Positions 9,481 to 17,989 of a stretch of DNA of 64,000 nucleotides are shown in pieces. Made by a program: the position numbers and the translations under genes. Under the pieces are notes generated by a model. The model worked only from the letters and a program-made list of their open reading frames with translations, was not told where the DNA came from and made no database searches. Within the stretch, counting starts at the first letter, position 1, and every line of letters begins with the position of its first letter. The DNA is from Hornefia butyriciproducens (GTDB lineage: Bacteria; Bacillota; Clostridia; Peptostreptococcales; Anaerovoracaceae), in contig NZ_VUMZ01000001.1 in assembly GCF_009695915.1 (NCBI RefSeq), positions 186,001-250,000 on the forward strand, in the 5' to 3' direction.

Positions 9481-9603
9481 GACCAATGAGCATACACTAT
9501 CTATATAAACGCGCAGAACAGCCGAACGGGGACAAGAAAATATATTTTTTTCGAATTTTTTCTGCATTTCTCGCGAAATGCTTGACATACAGCAGAAATC
9601 AGG

Positions 9604-10263
9604 TTATTCCAATGTCTCCGCCATCTTCATCAAGACCGACAGCTTACAGTTTCCACTCAATTCGAATGCATAGTATCCATTATTCCAATATAGGCACCAG
9701 TTTCGTTCTCGATAGCAGCCATATCCCTCATATCCATTTATCTTCATCTTTTTTAAAGTTGTATCCTCTGAATTCCAACGAGCTTTTGCATTCTTCACTG
9801 TATATTGAGAATAAATTATTTCTTTGTTATTCCCATCCTTATAAATGACATCATAGAACGGGTCATTTTTGATTTCCTCACTGATCGTGTATCCTTCAGG
9901 CGTCTCGGGCTTAACCGGACGGAATTCCTTCGCCAGTCCATCGGGATCCTCTTGTCTGTAAGAGACGTGCCACTCCGTCCTGCCCTTCAGAATCTTTGTA
10001 AAAATCGTCGGACGCACCAGCGCAAAGGCAAGGATGGACGTGGCCATCAGCGCAGCGACCAGAAGGATCACCAGAGCCGCCCGACGCATTCGGGGCCTCG
10101 GACGCATTGTCCGTACACGGCGCTCCGCAAGCCTCTCCGCGCGGCGGATCCTACGCTGAAAACGCCGGGAAAACCGATGCTCCGGCTGTTCTCCGGAAAG
10201 TCTCTTCAATTGTTGAAATTCCTCAGCGTAAACCTGAAGCATCGCTTCTCTGACATCATTCAT
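9604..10263 (-). CDS. Putative anti-sigma factor, DUF4367-like membrane protein
   Basis: The 219-residue protein has a charged cytoplasmic N-terminus of about 65 residues rich in arginine, one membrane segment (ALVILLVAALMATSILAFAL, about residues 68-87) and an extracytoplasmic domain of the DUF4367 kind. Its start overlaps the end of the ECF sigma gene by eight bases. That topology and coupling are typical of a membrane anti-sigma factor that holds its sigma until an envelope signal. No zinc-binding HxxxCxxC motif is seen, so the binding mode is not of the ZAS type. Confidence 0.75.
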   Translation of the reverse strand: MNDVREAMLQVYAEEFQQLKRLSGEQPEHRFSRRFQRRIRRAERLAERRVRTMRPRPRMRRAALVILLVAALMATSILAFALVRPTIFTKILKGRTEWHVSYRQEDPDGLAKEFRPVKPETPEGYTISEEIKNDPFYDVIYKDGNNKEIIYSQYTVKNAKARWNSEDTTLKKMKINGYEGYGCYRERNWCLYWNNGYYAFELSGNCKLSVLMKMAETLE

Positions 10264-10789
10264 CGTCTCTAAGCCTCTCCTTCAACATGGCACGGCCGCG
10301 CTGCAGTCTCTTTTTTACCGTCTCCCTGTGCAGCCCCAGAAACTCCGCAATTTCCTTTGTTTCATAACCGTCCACAAAGAACAGCAGGAGCACGTCGCGA
10401 TAAATCGCCGGGAGCTCGCGGATCACACGCTTTGTTTCAGCAAACTCCAGCCGGGACTCCGGAAGCTCCGCCGCCGTATCCTCCATCGTATCCACGAATT
10501 CCTGCGCGGCAGCTGCTCCGGCCGAATCCCGTCTGACCATATCAATCGAAATGTTTCTGACTATAATAACGATAAAATTCCGCGTCCGGGGACAATGAAC
10601 CTCATTAATTTTTGAAAAATTTTTTGCGATACGAAAAAAAGCCTCATTCACTGCATCCTCGGCAAGTCCCGAGTCGTGCAGTATTTCTGAGGCAATATAA
10701 AACATCAGCTTCCTGTAGCTGTAATAAAGATCTTCGAATCGGCTTTGTTCCTCCGGCGTATCTACAATCTGTAAAAAGACATTCAGCAT
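10256..10789 (-). CDS. ECF-type RNA polymerase sigma factor
   Basis: A 177-residue sigma-70 family protein with only regions 2 and 4. Region 2 is FEDLYYSYRKLMFYIASEI with DSGLAEDAVNEAF; region 4 near the C-terminus has YRDVLLLFFVDGYETKEIAE and the helix-turn-helix LGLHRETVKKRLQRG. It directs RNA polymerase to a small regulon. It follows xerD by 15 bp and overlaps the anti-sigma gene. No separate promoter is visible, so it is probably read from the promoter before proC. That region shares a 43-bp element with the secreted-protein gene at 9395, a candidate target. Confidence 0.92.
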   Translation of the reverse strand: MLNVFLQIVDTPEEQSRFEDLYYSYRKLMFYIASEILHDSGLAEDAVNEAFFRIAKNFSKINEVHCPRTRNFIVIIVRNISIDMVRRDSAGAAAAQEFVDTMEDTAAELPESRLEFAETKRVIRELPAIYRDVLLLFFVDGYETKEIAEFLGLHRETVKKRLQRGRAMLKERLRDDE

Positions 10790-10804
10790 AGTCGGCGTCC
10801 CTTC

Positions 10805-11704
10805 TCAGGCCCGGGGGTGTGTCCGGTCATAGATATCCTTGATCCGGTTGCGCATATGCTCGAAATACACCTGCGTCGCCAGAATATCCTCGTGGCCCAT
10901 GAGCTCCTGCAGGGATTTCATATCGATTCCGTTCTGCACCATGTGCATGGCAAAAGAATTGCGCAGGGTCTGGGGCGTCAGCTTATCCTCCAGATTCGCC
11001 GCTTTTCCGTACTGCTTCAGAATTTTCCAGAAGCCCTGACGTGTGAACTGTTCTCCCATGTAATTGACGAACAAAGGCTTGTCCGGGCCGTCCTCCTGAT
11101 CACGGATCAGCGCCGGACGGCTTTCATCCAGATATGTCTGCAGGGCTGACCGCGCAGGCCCGCCCATCGGCACGATTCTGGCCCGTCCGTGATTCCCGCT
11201 GCACATGACGAAGCCCATATTCAGATTGACGTCAGACATCCGCAGCTCGATGATCTCGCTGACGCGTATACCGGTGGCGTAGAGCACCTCCAGCATAGCC
11301 CGGTCCCGTTTTCCCTTCACGGAATCGTCCGGTGTCGCCAGCAGCGATTCCACTTCCTCTATGCTCAGATACGAGATCTCTTTCCGGTTAATCTTCGGAG
11401 ACTTGATTCCTTCTGTGGGATTCTCGCTGATTTCTCCTTTTCCCTGCAGATAACGGTACAGCGCCCGGATCGACGCCAGCTTGCGGTTTACCGTCGCTCT
11501 GGACTTTCCGCTCTGCTTCAGCTGCATCAGATAGGATACAACCTGTGTGTTCGTCGCCATCGCGTAATGCTCGATTCCGTTCTGCTTCAGAAACCTTCCG
11601 AAGGCAAGAAGATCCTGCCGGTACGCCGCGACCGTGTTCTGGGACACCTTTCTGGTGCTCGTGATATATTCCAGGAAATTTTCTACTTCCATACTGCTCT
11701 CCAC
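10805..11704 (-). CDS. xerD: Site-specific tyrosine recombinase, XerC/XerD family
   Basis: The 299-residue protein has the N-terminal core-binding domain (FLEYITSTRKVSQNTVAAY) and the catalytic domain: Arg in LYATGIRVSEI, the second box LTPQTLRNSFAMHM, GHE, and the nucleophile Tyr in TQVYFEH. The second box reads QTLRN instead of the more usual H-x-L-R-H; clostridial XerD-like proteins may tolerate this, so I do not call it inactive. The role would be resolving chromosome dimers at dif. It lies between the nudix and sigma genes, not beside a mobile element. Confidence 0.88.
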   Translation of the reverse strand: MESSMEVENFLEYITSTRKVSQNTVAAYRQDLLAFGRFLKQNGIEHYAMATNTQVVSYLMQLKQSGKSRATVNRKLASIRALYRYLQGKGEISENPTEGIKSPKINRKEISYLSIEEVESLLATPDDSVKGKRDRAMLEVLYATGIRVSEIIELRMSDVNLNMGFVMCSGNHGRARIVPMGGPARSALQTYLDESRPALIRDQEDGPDKPLFVNYMGEQFTRQGFWKILKQYGKAANLEDKLTPQTLRNSFAMHMVQNGIDMKSLQELMGHEDILATQVYFEHMRNRIKDIYDRTHPRA

Positions 11705-11741
11705 TCTTTTGCCGGCTCACCCGGCCTGCCTGACCCGACCT

Positions 11742-12386
11742 CTATTCCAGATAATCGTCCAGCTCTCCGCGGTCGATCAGACCCTTCACCATCAGAATCG
11801 CGACCTGACTCTTCCCGTCCGTGAGTTTGCCGCGCATCACCATATCATAAAGCTCGTCGATATGATGCTCCTCAAGATCGATCGCCTCGTTATCATCTAA
11901 ATCCGTCTCCCCCGCATGGAGCCCCGTCGCGAGAAAGACATGCAGAACCTCTCTGGAAAAGCCGACCGACGGCCAGGAGGACGTCAGAAACCGGATATGT
12001 TCCGGCGTGTAGCCTGTTTCCTCCCGAAGCTCCCGCAGAGCCGCCTCTTCCATCTCCTCGCCCGGATCCATTTTCCCCGCGGGAATCTCGAAGACCACAT
12101 CCTCCACCGGTTTTCTGTACTGACGCTCCATGATAATATTCCCGTTTGGCTTCAGTGCCGCGATTACGACGCCGTCGGCATGCTCCACGATCTCCCGCGA
12201 AGACTGCCCGTCCACCGTAGTCACGATGTCTCTGCGTACATCGATCAGTTTTCCGTGATATACAATATCAGAACAAATCGTCTTTTCCTCAAAAGTCAAT
12301 GTCTCGTCTCTCTTTCCTGCTATTCCTATTTCCGTTACTTTTCCTGTTGATTCTGCCGGCTCTCTCCCTGTTCCGGCAGCCGTCAA
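11742..12386 (-). CDS. NUDIX hydrolase, probable ADP-ribose pyrophosphatase
   Basis: The NUDIX box is present as GEEMEEAALRELREETGY within a protein whose start TFEEKTICSDIVYHGKLIDV is typical of ADP-ribose pyrophosphatases. These split ADP-ribose into AMP and ribose 5-phosphate. Two TTG starts compete: one at 12386 overlapping the proC stop (TTGA) with GGAG seven bases before it, and one at 12299 that gives the usual family N-terminus. The coupled start is listed. No ATG lies between them. Confidence 0.88.
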   Translation of the reverse strand: MTAAGTGREPAESTGKVTEIGIAGKRDETLTFEEKTICSDIVYHGKLIDVRRDIVTTVDGQSSREIVEHADGVVIAALKPNGNIIMERQYRKPVEDVVFEIPAGKMDPGEEMEEAALRELREETGYTPEHIRFLTSSWPSVGFSREVLHVFLATGLHAGETDLDDNEAIDLEEHHIDELYDMVMRGKLTDGKSQVAILMVKGLIDRGELDDYLE

Positions 12387-13195
12387 TCCTTCTCTCCGCC
12401 GCTCATCGCCTCCGACTTGCGAATGGCTGCTGCGGCGCCGTCTCTTACGATTTCCCGAAAGCCGTGCTCTCTGAGGAAATTCACCGCTTCGCAGGTCGTT
12501 CCTCCCGGGGTGCAGACGCTGTCGATCATTTCCTCAAGCTCTCTGTCCGCGGACAAAACAAGCTTCGCCGCTCCCAGAACAGCCTGCGCCGCAAACATAC
12601 GGGCATCAGAGGCACTCATCCCTGCCTTTTCTCCGGCCTCTGCAAGTCCCTGAATATACATATATGTATACGCGGGACTGGATCCGCTGACACCGATCAC
12701 TGCATGAATCAGCTCCTCCGGCACCTCGCCGGCCTTTCCGATGCTGCTCAGCAGATTTACAATGCTCTGTACCTCAGCATCACTCACATTTCCGTTGCGG
12801 CTGACGCTGACCATAATCTCCCCGACCCCGGCAGGCGTGTTGGGCATGATGCGGATGAGCTTCGCATCCGTCCCCAGCGTTTCCTCTATCCGGTCGAGGG
12901 TGATTCCCGCGGCCATGGAAATGAGAAGTTTATCCTGAGTGAAATTCTCCGCGATTTCAGGAAGGATCTCCGGGAAGGTTCCCGGCTCCACGCCGACAAA
13001 GATAACATCGCAGGAGGCGATCAGCGCCGCACGACTGCCCGCGGCTCTCACACCGAAGTCCTGCGCCTGTTCCGCGGAACGTTCGGGAGTTCGCCCCGCT
13101 ACCATCACGTCCTCCGGATTCAGCGCTCCCGCATGCAGGAGCCCGCGCAAAATCGCGCCGCCCATATTTCCCACGCCGATAAATCCATATTTCAT
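12383..13195 (-). CDS. proC: Pyrroline-5-carboxylate reductase
   Basis: About 270 residues begin MKYGFIGVGNMGGAILRGLL, an N-terminal dinucleotide-binding fold. The signature region VHAVIGVSGSSPAY (seen as HAVIGVSGSSPAYTYMYI) and VCTPGGTTCEAV near the C-terminus are diagnostic. The enzyme reduces pyrroline-5-carboxylate to proline with NAD(P)H. GAGGT lies about nine bases before the ATG at 13195, favoured over 13204. It is the first gene of the run proC-nudix-xerD-sigma-anti-sigma. Confidence 0.95.
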   Translation of the reverse strand: MKYGFIGVGNMGGAILRGLLHAGALNPEDVMVAGRTPERSAEQAQDFGVRAAGSRAALIASCDVIFVGVEPGTFPEILPEIAENFTQDKLLISMAAGITLDRIEETLGTDAKLIRIMPNTPAGVGEIMVSVSRNGNVSDAEVQSIVNLLSSIGKAGEVPEELIHAVIGVSGSSPAYTYMYIQGLAEAGEKAGMSASDARMFAAQAVLGAAKLVLSADRELEEMIDSVCTPGGTTCEAVNFLREHGFREIVRDGAAAAIRKSEAMSGGEKD

Positions 13196-13223
13196 GCGAA
13201 CCATTACCTCGTTTTCAATTGCT

Positions 13224-13266
13224 TTAATACGTGTTCATTCATCGAATATGCTTGAAATATCAATAA
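13224..13266 (-). promoter_or_regulatory. Shared upstream element, copy 2
   Basis: This copy of the 43-bp element lies 29 bases before the proC start. It is identical to copy 1 at 9438-9480 in 36 of 43 positions, including TTGAAATATCAATA read on the plus strand. It may be the promoter of the operon that encodes the ECF sigma factor. Confidence 0.55.
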
Positions 13267-13392
13267 TACATAGTGCACATTCGGTAATCTGCCGACACTG
13301 CTTTACAATATTATATCACTCGTAAACTCTATTGGGAATAGCGTTTTTTCGAAAAAAACTAACTAAAAAAACTGATTTTTATCTTTTGGCTC

Positions 13393-13421
13393 TTGCAATT
13401 CCGGTGCTAATCTTATATAAT
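13393..13421 (+). promoter_or_regulatory. Sigma-A promoter of the exonuclease-like gene
   Basis: TTGCAA and TATAAT are separated by exactly 17 bases, about 110 bases before the ATG at 13532. Confidence 0.85.
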
Positions 13422-13429
13422 TAAATCGT

Positions 13430-13514
13430 GGTTATCCCCCTGATAACCTCATTAATCTCTAATCCCAATACCCCTTTTGAACAAAGTAGACTGCACCCCT
13501 GCGGTCTATTTTGT
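13430..13514 (+). promoter_or_regulatory. Two-hairpin leader
   Basis: GGTTATC and GATAACC form a perfect seven-base stem with a five-base loop at 13430-13448. A second hairpin at 13481-13514 pairs GTAGAC with GTCTA and ACAAA with TTTGT, and ends eight bases before the GGAG ribosome site. Function is unknown; control of translation is possible. Confidence 0.4.
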
Positions 13515-13531
13515 TTACCGGAGAAAATCTA

Positions 13532-14542
13532 ATGAAAACAATACGAAAAGAAGTTCAAACTGAGCCATTCTGTAGCCGGGCGTTTTCGCTGTATACCGCC
13601 GGCGCAGAAATCGCCGTATTTGATATTGAGACAACCGGCCTTTACCCGAAGAGGGACAGCCTGATCCTTTCCGGTATTCTTCGGCTCCGTACGGGCGGAA
13701 AAGCGACTGCAACCCAGTATTTTTCTGACCGGTCCGGAGACGAGCCGGAGGTGATCCGGGCGACTGTCCGGGATCTTGCCGAGTGTGATCTGATCGTCAC
13801 ATATAACGGCCGTTCCTTTGACCTCCCTTTTCTGCGGACCCGCGCCGCACGCTATGGAATTGACACCGGCGCGCTGAACATGGCCGATCTGGATCTCTAT
13901 ATGGTTCTCCACTACCATTCCGACCTGAAGGCTGCGATTGGCTCTCTGGCGCAGAAAAACGTAGAGCGGTTCATGGGACTTGACACCGGCCGCAAAGACG
14001 AAATCAGCGGCTATGACAGCGTCCGGCTCTATCAGCGGTATATGACGAATCATGATCCGGAGCTGGAAGCGAAAATTCTCCTCCACAATCACGACGATAT
14101 TCTTCAGCTGGGGAAGCTGCTCCCCGTCATCGAAAAGACAGACTTTCATCGTGCAATGTTCTCCCTCGGTTTCGGTGCAGGCGATTTCACAGTTCGGGAG
14201 CTGCGGGCCGGCGACGGCGGACTGGATCTGCGAGCCGGGAAACGGAAAAACGCGGTGGATTATATTTTGTTCCCCACCCCGGAGCAGCCCTACAGCCTGA
14301 TGATGTCACGGGAAAGTGGAATCCTCGAGGTGAATTTCCCTGCTGTCAAGGCCGCGCCCGGAATTCCGGTTATCGACGCCCGGAGAATTCTGGGGGAGGA
14401 ATCGATGAAGACGTTGGAAAAATACCCTGCCTTTGAGAGTGGATATCTGATTCTGAAAAAGGCTGACCGAATCAACTACCTTGAAATCAACGCCTTTGTA
14501 TCCGCCTTTCTCAGGCAGATCGGTCCCCGGCTCAGCCGATAG
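13532..14542 (+). CDS. Ribonuclease H-like (DEDD exonuclease fold) protein, YprB-like
   Basis: About 336 residues start at the ATG at 13532, with GGAG eight bases before. The exonuclease motifs are visible in order: AVFDIETTGLYPKRD (motif I), LIVTYNGRSFDLPFL (motif II), and LLHNHDDILQLGKLL (motif III). This is the RNase_H_2/YprB type of 3'-5' exonuclease fold in Bacillota. Its physiological substrate is not known. It has its own promoter and leader, and a terminator shared with the convergent gene. Confidence 0.85.
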   Translation: MKTIRKEVQTEPFCSRAFSLYTAGAEIAVFDIETTGLYPKRDSLILSGILRLRTGGKATATQYFSDRSGDEPEVIRATVRDLAECDLIVTYNGRSFDLPFLRTRAARYGIDTGALNMADLDLYMVLHYHSDLKAAIGSLAQKNVERFMGLDTGRKDEISGYDSVRLYQRYMTNHDPELEAKILLHNHDDILQLGKLLPVIEKTDFHRAMFSLGFGAGDFTVRELRAGDGGLDLRAGKRKNAVDYILFPTPEQPYSLMMSRESGILEVNFPAVKAAPGIPVIDARRILGEESMKTLEKYPAFESGYLILKKADRINYLEINAFVSAFLRQIGPRLSR

Positions 14543-14564
14543 GCACACACGCCGCCGCATTCAC

Positions 14565-14602
14565 AAAAAACCGCCCCGGTGCGATACCGTAAGGCGGTTT
14601 TC
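14565..14602. terminator. Bidirectional terminator
   Basis: AAAACCGCC and GGCGGTTTT arms flank a 15-20-base loop between convergent genes, with A and T runs on both sides. Confidence 0.8.
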
Positions 14603-14613
14603 TGTATTGCCAT

Positions 14614-15594
14614 CTATCCGCGGAACACCATCTCTCTGCAGATGTCCGAAAGAGATGCTGCGCCGCACATGGCCATAGTGTCTGCCAGTTCTGCGCCCAG
14701 ACGCTCGGTGAGCTCTGCCACGCCCTGTGCACCCTTCCGGTAAACCGCGCAGACATAGGGTCGGGCGATCAGAACCGCATCCGCGCCCAGCGCCAGAGCC
14801 TTGAAAATATCCACGCCGCTTCTGATCCCTCCGTCTACCAGGATCTTCACAGCGCCGCCGCAGGCGTCGGCAATCTGCCCCAGAACCTCTGCCGTAGCGG
14901 GACACTGGTCCAGAACACGGCCTCCGTGATTAGACACAACGATGGCCGACGCTCCCGCCTCCACCGCCTTTTTCGCTCCTGCCACCGTCATAACGCCTTT
15001 AACGATAAAGGGTACGCCCGCCTCCCGGATGATTTCCGTCAGTTCCTTCGTGGATTTGCTTCCCGCCGGCGGCTGGAAGTTCTTCAGAAACGGAAGTCCC
15101 GCAGCGTCGATATCCATCGCCACCGCAAAGGAGCCGGACTGCCGCACCAGTTCCATCTTCTGCGCCACCATTTCCGCATTCCAAGGCTTGACCGTGGGAA
15201 TTCCAAAGCCGTCGTTCTCGCCGATGACGCTGCATGCGGAGATCATGACCTGCTCATTCATTCCGTCACCTGTAAAGGCTGCAATGCCGGCCTCCCGGGC
15301 AGCGGGAATCAGAATGTTGTTATAGGCGAGGTCGTCATAGCGGTCGCCGTAATGAAGTTCCACAGCGCCCACCGGTCCCGCGAAAACCGGAAATCGGAAC
15401 CTCTTGCCGAAAAGTTCCAGCGTCGTATCCGGCTGCCTGTTTTCACAGATCGTGTCCATATTGACACGAATCTCCTTCCATTTGTCGTAGTTCCGGATTG
15501 CTGTATCGCCAACGCCCTTGGCGCCCGGACCCGGAATCGTGTTCCCGCAGGCTCTGCCGTCGCAGATCCTGCACATCTTGCAGAAACCTTCCAT
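14614..15594 (-). CDS. FMN-dependent alpha-hydroxy-acid oxidizing family protein
   Basis: The 326-residue protein has the FMN-binding TIM-barrel signatures of the lactate/glycolate oxidase family: FIVKGVMTVAGAKKA, then IVVSNHGGRVLDQ with the catalytic His, then KILVDGGIRSGVDIFKALAL. The N-terminus CKMCRICDGRACG has clustered cysteines that are not part of the canonical oxidases and may bind metal. In anaerobes such proteins are probably dehydrogenases rather than oxygen-using oxidases. It follows mrp by 22 bp. Confidence 0.85.
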   Translation of the reverse strand: MEGFCKMCRICDGRACGNTIPGPGAKGVGDTAIRNYDKWKEIRVNMDTICENRQPDTTLELFGKRFRFPVFAGPVGAVELHYGDRYDDLAYNNILIPAAREAGIAAFTGDGMNEQVMISACSVIGENDGFGIPTVKPWNAEMVAQKMELVRQSGSFAVAMDIDAAGLPFLKNFQPPAGSKSTKELTEIIREAGVPFIVKGVMTVAGAKKAVEAGASAIVVSNHGGRVLDQCPATAEVLGQIADACGGAVKILVDGGIRSGVDIFKALALGADAVLIARPYVCAVYRKGAQGVAELTERLGAELADTMAMCGAASLSDICREMVFRG

Positions 15595-15616
15595 ATTGTT
15601 TCTCAGCTCCCTTCTG

Positions 15617-16435
15617 CTAGCGGATCAGCGCGTCAGCCAGGCGGTCCATCGCGTCAGTGCGGTAATCCTCAATGGTTCCATTGTCACAGGCAGCAGCCAG
15701 CGCCGGGTCGATAGGCAGCTTCGCGATATTTTTAATTCCATATGAGGCTGCGACCTCTTCCACATGGCTTTCGCCAAAGATCGCATGCTCGCTCCCGCAG
15801 TCCGGGCATCGGAAATACGACATGTTCTCCACGATTCCCAGAACCGGAACATTCATCATCTCCGCCATTTTGTACGCCTTCTCCACAATCATTCCTACAA
15901 GTTCCTGAGGAGACGTCACAATGACGATTCCGTCCACCGGCAGAGTCTGATAAACTGTAAGCGCCACATCTCCTGTTCCGGGCGGCATATCCACAAACAT
16001 GACGTCGATATCGCCCCATACGACATTGCTCCAGAACTGCTGGATAACGTTAGACAGCACCGGACCTCTCCAGACCACCGGATCCGTCTCGTTCTCCAGC
16101 AGCAGGTTTATGGACATTGTTTTAATCCCGCCCTTTGTGGCCTGTGGGAGAATGATCTCATCGTTTCCCATCGCTTTATCAGTGATTCCAAAGGCTTTCG
16201 GAATCGACGGACCGGTAATGTCAGCATCCATCACGGCGACCTGCTTCCCAAGATGAGACGCAGCCACTGCCAGCATGGATGTGACAGAGGATTTCCCGAC
16301 GCCGCCTTTTCCGCTGACCACGCCGATCACCTTGCGGATTTTGGACTCACTGTTCATCGGTGCCTTGGGGATTCCTCCCTGACGTTCTTCGCAGCTTTCT
16401 CCGCAGCTGCCGCAATCATGATTACAATCTGCCAT
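15617..16435 (-). CDS. Mrp/NBP35 family P-loop ATPase
   Basis: The 272-residue protein is a Fe-S cluster carrier of the Mrp/ApbC group. It has an N-terminal cysteine motif (CNHDCGSCGESC, residues 4-15) like NBP35 proteins, the deviant Walker A GVVSGKGGVGKSS, DADITGPS, and a C-terminal CPDC pair that would bridge a dimer. It probably loads clusters onto iron-sulphur proteins, and a ferredoxin-like protein is encoded upstream in the same run. Confidence 0.92.
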   Translation of the reverse strand: MADCNHDCGSCGESCEERQGGIPKAPMNSESKIRKVIGVVSGKGGVGKSSVTSMLAVAASHLGKQVAVMDADITGPSIPKAFGITDKAMGNDEIILPQATKGGIKTMSINLLLENETDPVVWRGPVLSNVIQQFWSNVVWGDIDVMFVDMPPGTGDVALTVYQTLPVDGIVIVTSPQELVGMIVEKAYKMAEMMNVPVLGIVENMSYFRCPDCGSEHAIFGESHVEEVAASYGIKNIAKLPIDPALAAACDNGTIEDYRTDAMDRLADALIR

Positions 16436-16482
16436 AATTTTTCTCCTTTACATTTTGTTAAAACATTCTTATTCGCATTTTG

Positions 16483-17424
16483 TTAAAACATTCCTAAGTT
16501 CTTAAACAGGAACAGCCACAGAAACAGCGTCAGACAGGAAAACGCCGACGAAAAGATCACACAGTTTCCCGCCAGTTCTCCATCACTTCCCATGGACTCC
16601 GCCATAGTGTACGAAGAAATCGCAGTCGGCGCAGCCAGCATGGAGACAAGACTGACAAAAGCAACGCCCCGGAACCCTGCAGCCGCCGCAGCGGTCAGAA
16701 ATATTCCCGGCACGGCAATCAGTCTTCCCGTCACACAGATCACCAGATTTCTTCTGCACCGTTCCAGACTCCGAAAACTGAAGGATGCCCCCAGCACCAC
16801 CAGCGCCATCGTTGTCGCCGTGACGGAGAGATCCCCGATCACAGTCTCTATGGGGGCAGGAAGTCTGATCCCCGTGAAGACAAAGAACAGCCCCGCGATC
16901 GCTCCCAGAATAATCGGATTCGTAACGACTCCCTTCACGACCGTTTTTACATTCGGTTTTCCTCCCCGGAAAACCTCAAGTATGACCACAGCAAGGACAT
17001 TGTACAGCGGCACAACCACCGCAATCAGTACAGCCGTGACTGCAACGTTTCCCCGCCCGTACACGTTAATCGCCATCGGAAGTCCCATGATGATGAAATT
17101 GCTCCGGTAGATCGCCTGAATCATCGCACCCCGGCTCCGCTGCGAGGGTTCGATCTTCATGACGATCGGAATCGATACGGCGCAGACCGTGAGAACCGAA
17201 CCCACGCCGAACAAAATAAGTCCGAGGTCGAATGCCTGTGCGAGATCCGCCCCGTACAGGTTTTCAAACATCATACAGGGATAGCATACGACGAAGATCA
17301 TATGGTTTAGCCGGCTCACTTCCCCTGCAGTCAGAAGTCCCTTCCACTTCACGGCGGCTCCGATAAGCATCAGAATAAACAGCGGCAGCACCGCCCACAC
17401 GCATACCAGAAAATTACTCAGCAT
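16483..17424 (-). CDS. AEC family transporter
   Basis: The 313-residue, very hydrophobic protein has about ten predicted membrane segments in two halves, beginning FLVCVWAVLPLFILMLIGAA. This is the pattern of the auxin efflux carrier family, whose bacterial members export or exchange malate, malonate and other organic acids. The central GRGNVAVTAVLIAV region and the LVVLGASFSF motif fit. Its start overlaps the end of the cyclo-ligase gene by 11 bp. The substrate is unknown. Confidence 0.88.
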   Translation of the reverse strand: MLSNFLVCVWAVLPLFILMLIGAAVKWKGLLTAGEVSRLNHMIFVVCYPCMMFENLYGADLAQAFDLGLILFGVGSVLTVCAVSIPIVMKIEPSQRSRGAMIQAIYRSNFIIMGLPMAINVYGRGNVAVTAVLIAVVVPLYNVLAVVILEVFRGGKPNVKTVVKGVVTNPIILGAIAGLFFVFTGIRLPAPIETVIGDLSVTATTMALVVLGASFSFRSLERCRRNLVICVTGRLIAVPGIFLTAAAAAGFRGVAFVSLVSMLAAPTAISSYTMAESMGSDGELAGNCVIFSSAFSCLTLFLWLFLFKNLGMF

Positions 17425-17977
17425 CCGTAATCACCCTGGCGATTTTTCTGTCATGTTCATCCACCGGAATCACTCCCGATCCGCAGGTCATTTTCTCGAA
17501 GCAGATCAGCGCGCAGGGAAAGTCCATCCCTTCCAGGTAACGATCATAGTACCCCCGTCCGTGTCCCAGACGATTTCCGTCGTGATCGCAGCTGACGCAG
17601 GGAATAACACCGAATTCGATCTCTTCCTGCGGAACGGACGCAAGGCCCTCCTTCGGCTCCAGAAGCCCATAAAATCCCCGTTCCAGATCTTCGTCACAGT
17701 TGTGGATCTCTACCGCCTCCATGGTTGTTTTGTCAATGCAGCGCGGAACACAGAGTCTCTTGCCGCTCCGGAGCGCATCCTCCAGTATGGCTCTCGTGTC
17801 CGGCTCTGCACCTACGCCGACAAAGCAGAATACGACCCGGGCCTGCTGATAATCCGCATCAGCCGTCACTCTGTCGCAGATTCTTCTGCTGGCGGTCTCA
17901 CAATAGTCCCGCGACAGGCCGCGGGCCCGTTCCTTCATTTCCGTTCTAAGTTTCTTCTTCTCTTCTGTCTGGCTCAT
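17414..17977 (-). CDS. 5-formyltetrahydrofolate cyclo-ligase
   Basis: The 187-residue protein belongs to the YgfA/MTHFS family. It begins with KKKLRTEMKERARGL and carries the substrate-binding block FGVIPCVSCDHDGNRLGHGRGYYDRYL typical of the enzyme. It converts 5-formyl-THF back to 5,10-methenyl-THF with ATP, clearing an inhibitory folate. This fits the folate one-carbon genes fhs and fchA elsewhere in the window. It overlaps the AEC gene and follows the ferredoxin-like gene by 12 bp. Confidence 0.94.
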   Translation of the reverse strand: MSQTEEKKKLRTEMKERARGLSRDYCETASRRICDRVTADADYQQARVVFCFVGVGAEPDTRAILEDALRSGKRLCVPRCIDKTTMEAVEIHNCDEDLERGFYGLLEPKEGLASVPQEEIEFGVIPCVSCDHDGNRLGHGRGYYDRYLEGMDFPCALICFEKMTCGSGVIPVDEHDRKIARVITDAE

Positions 17978-17989
17978 CTTCTTACCGGT

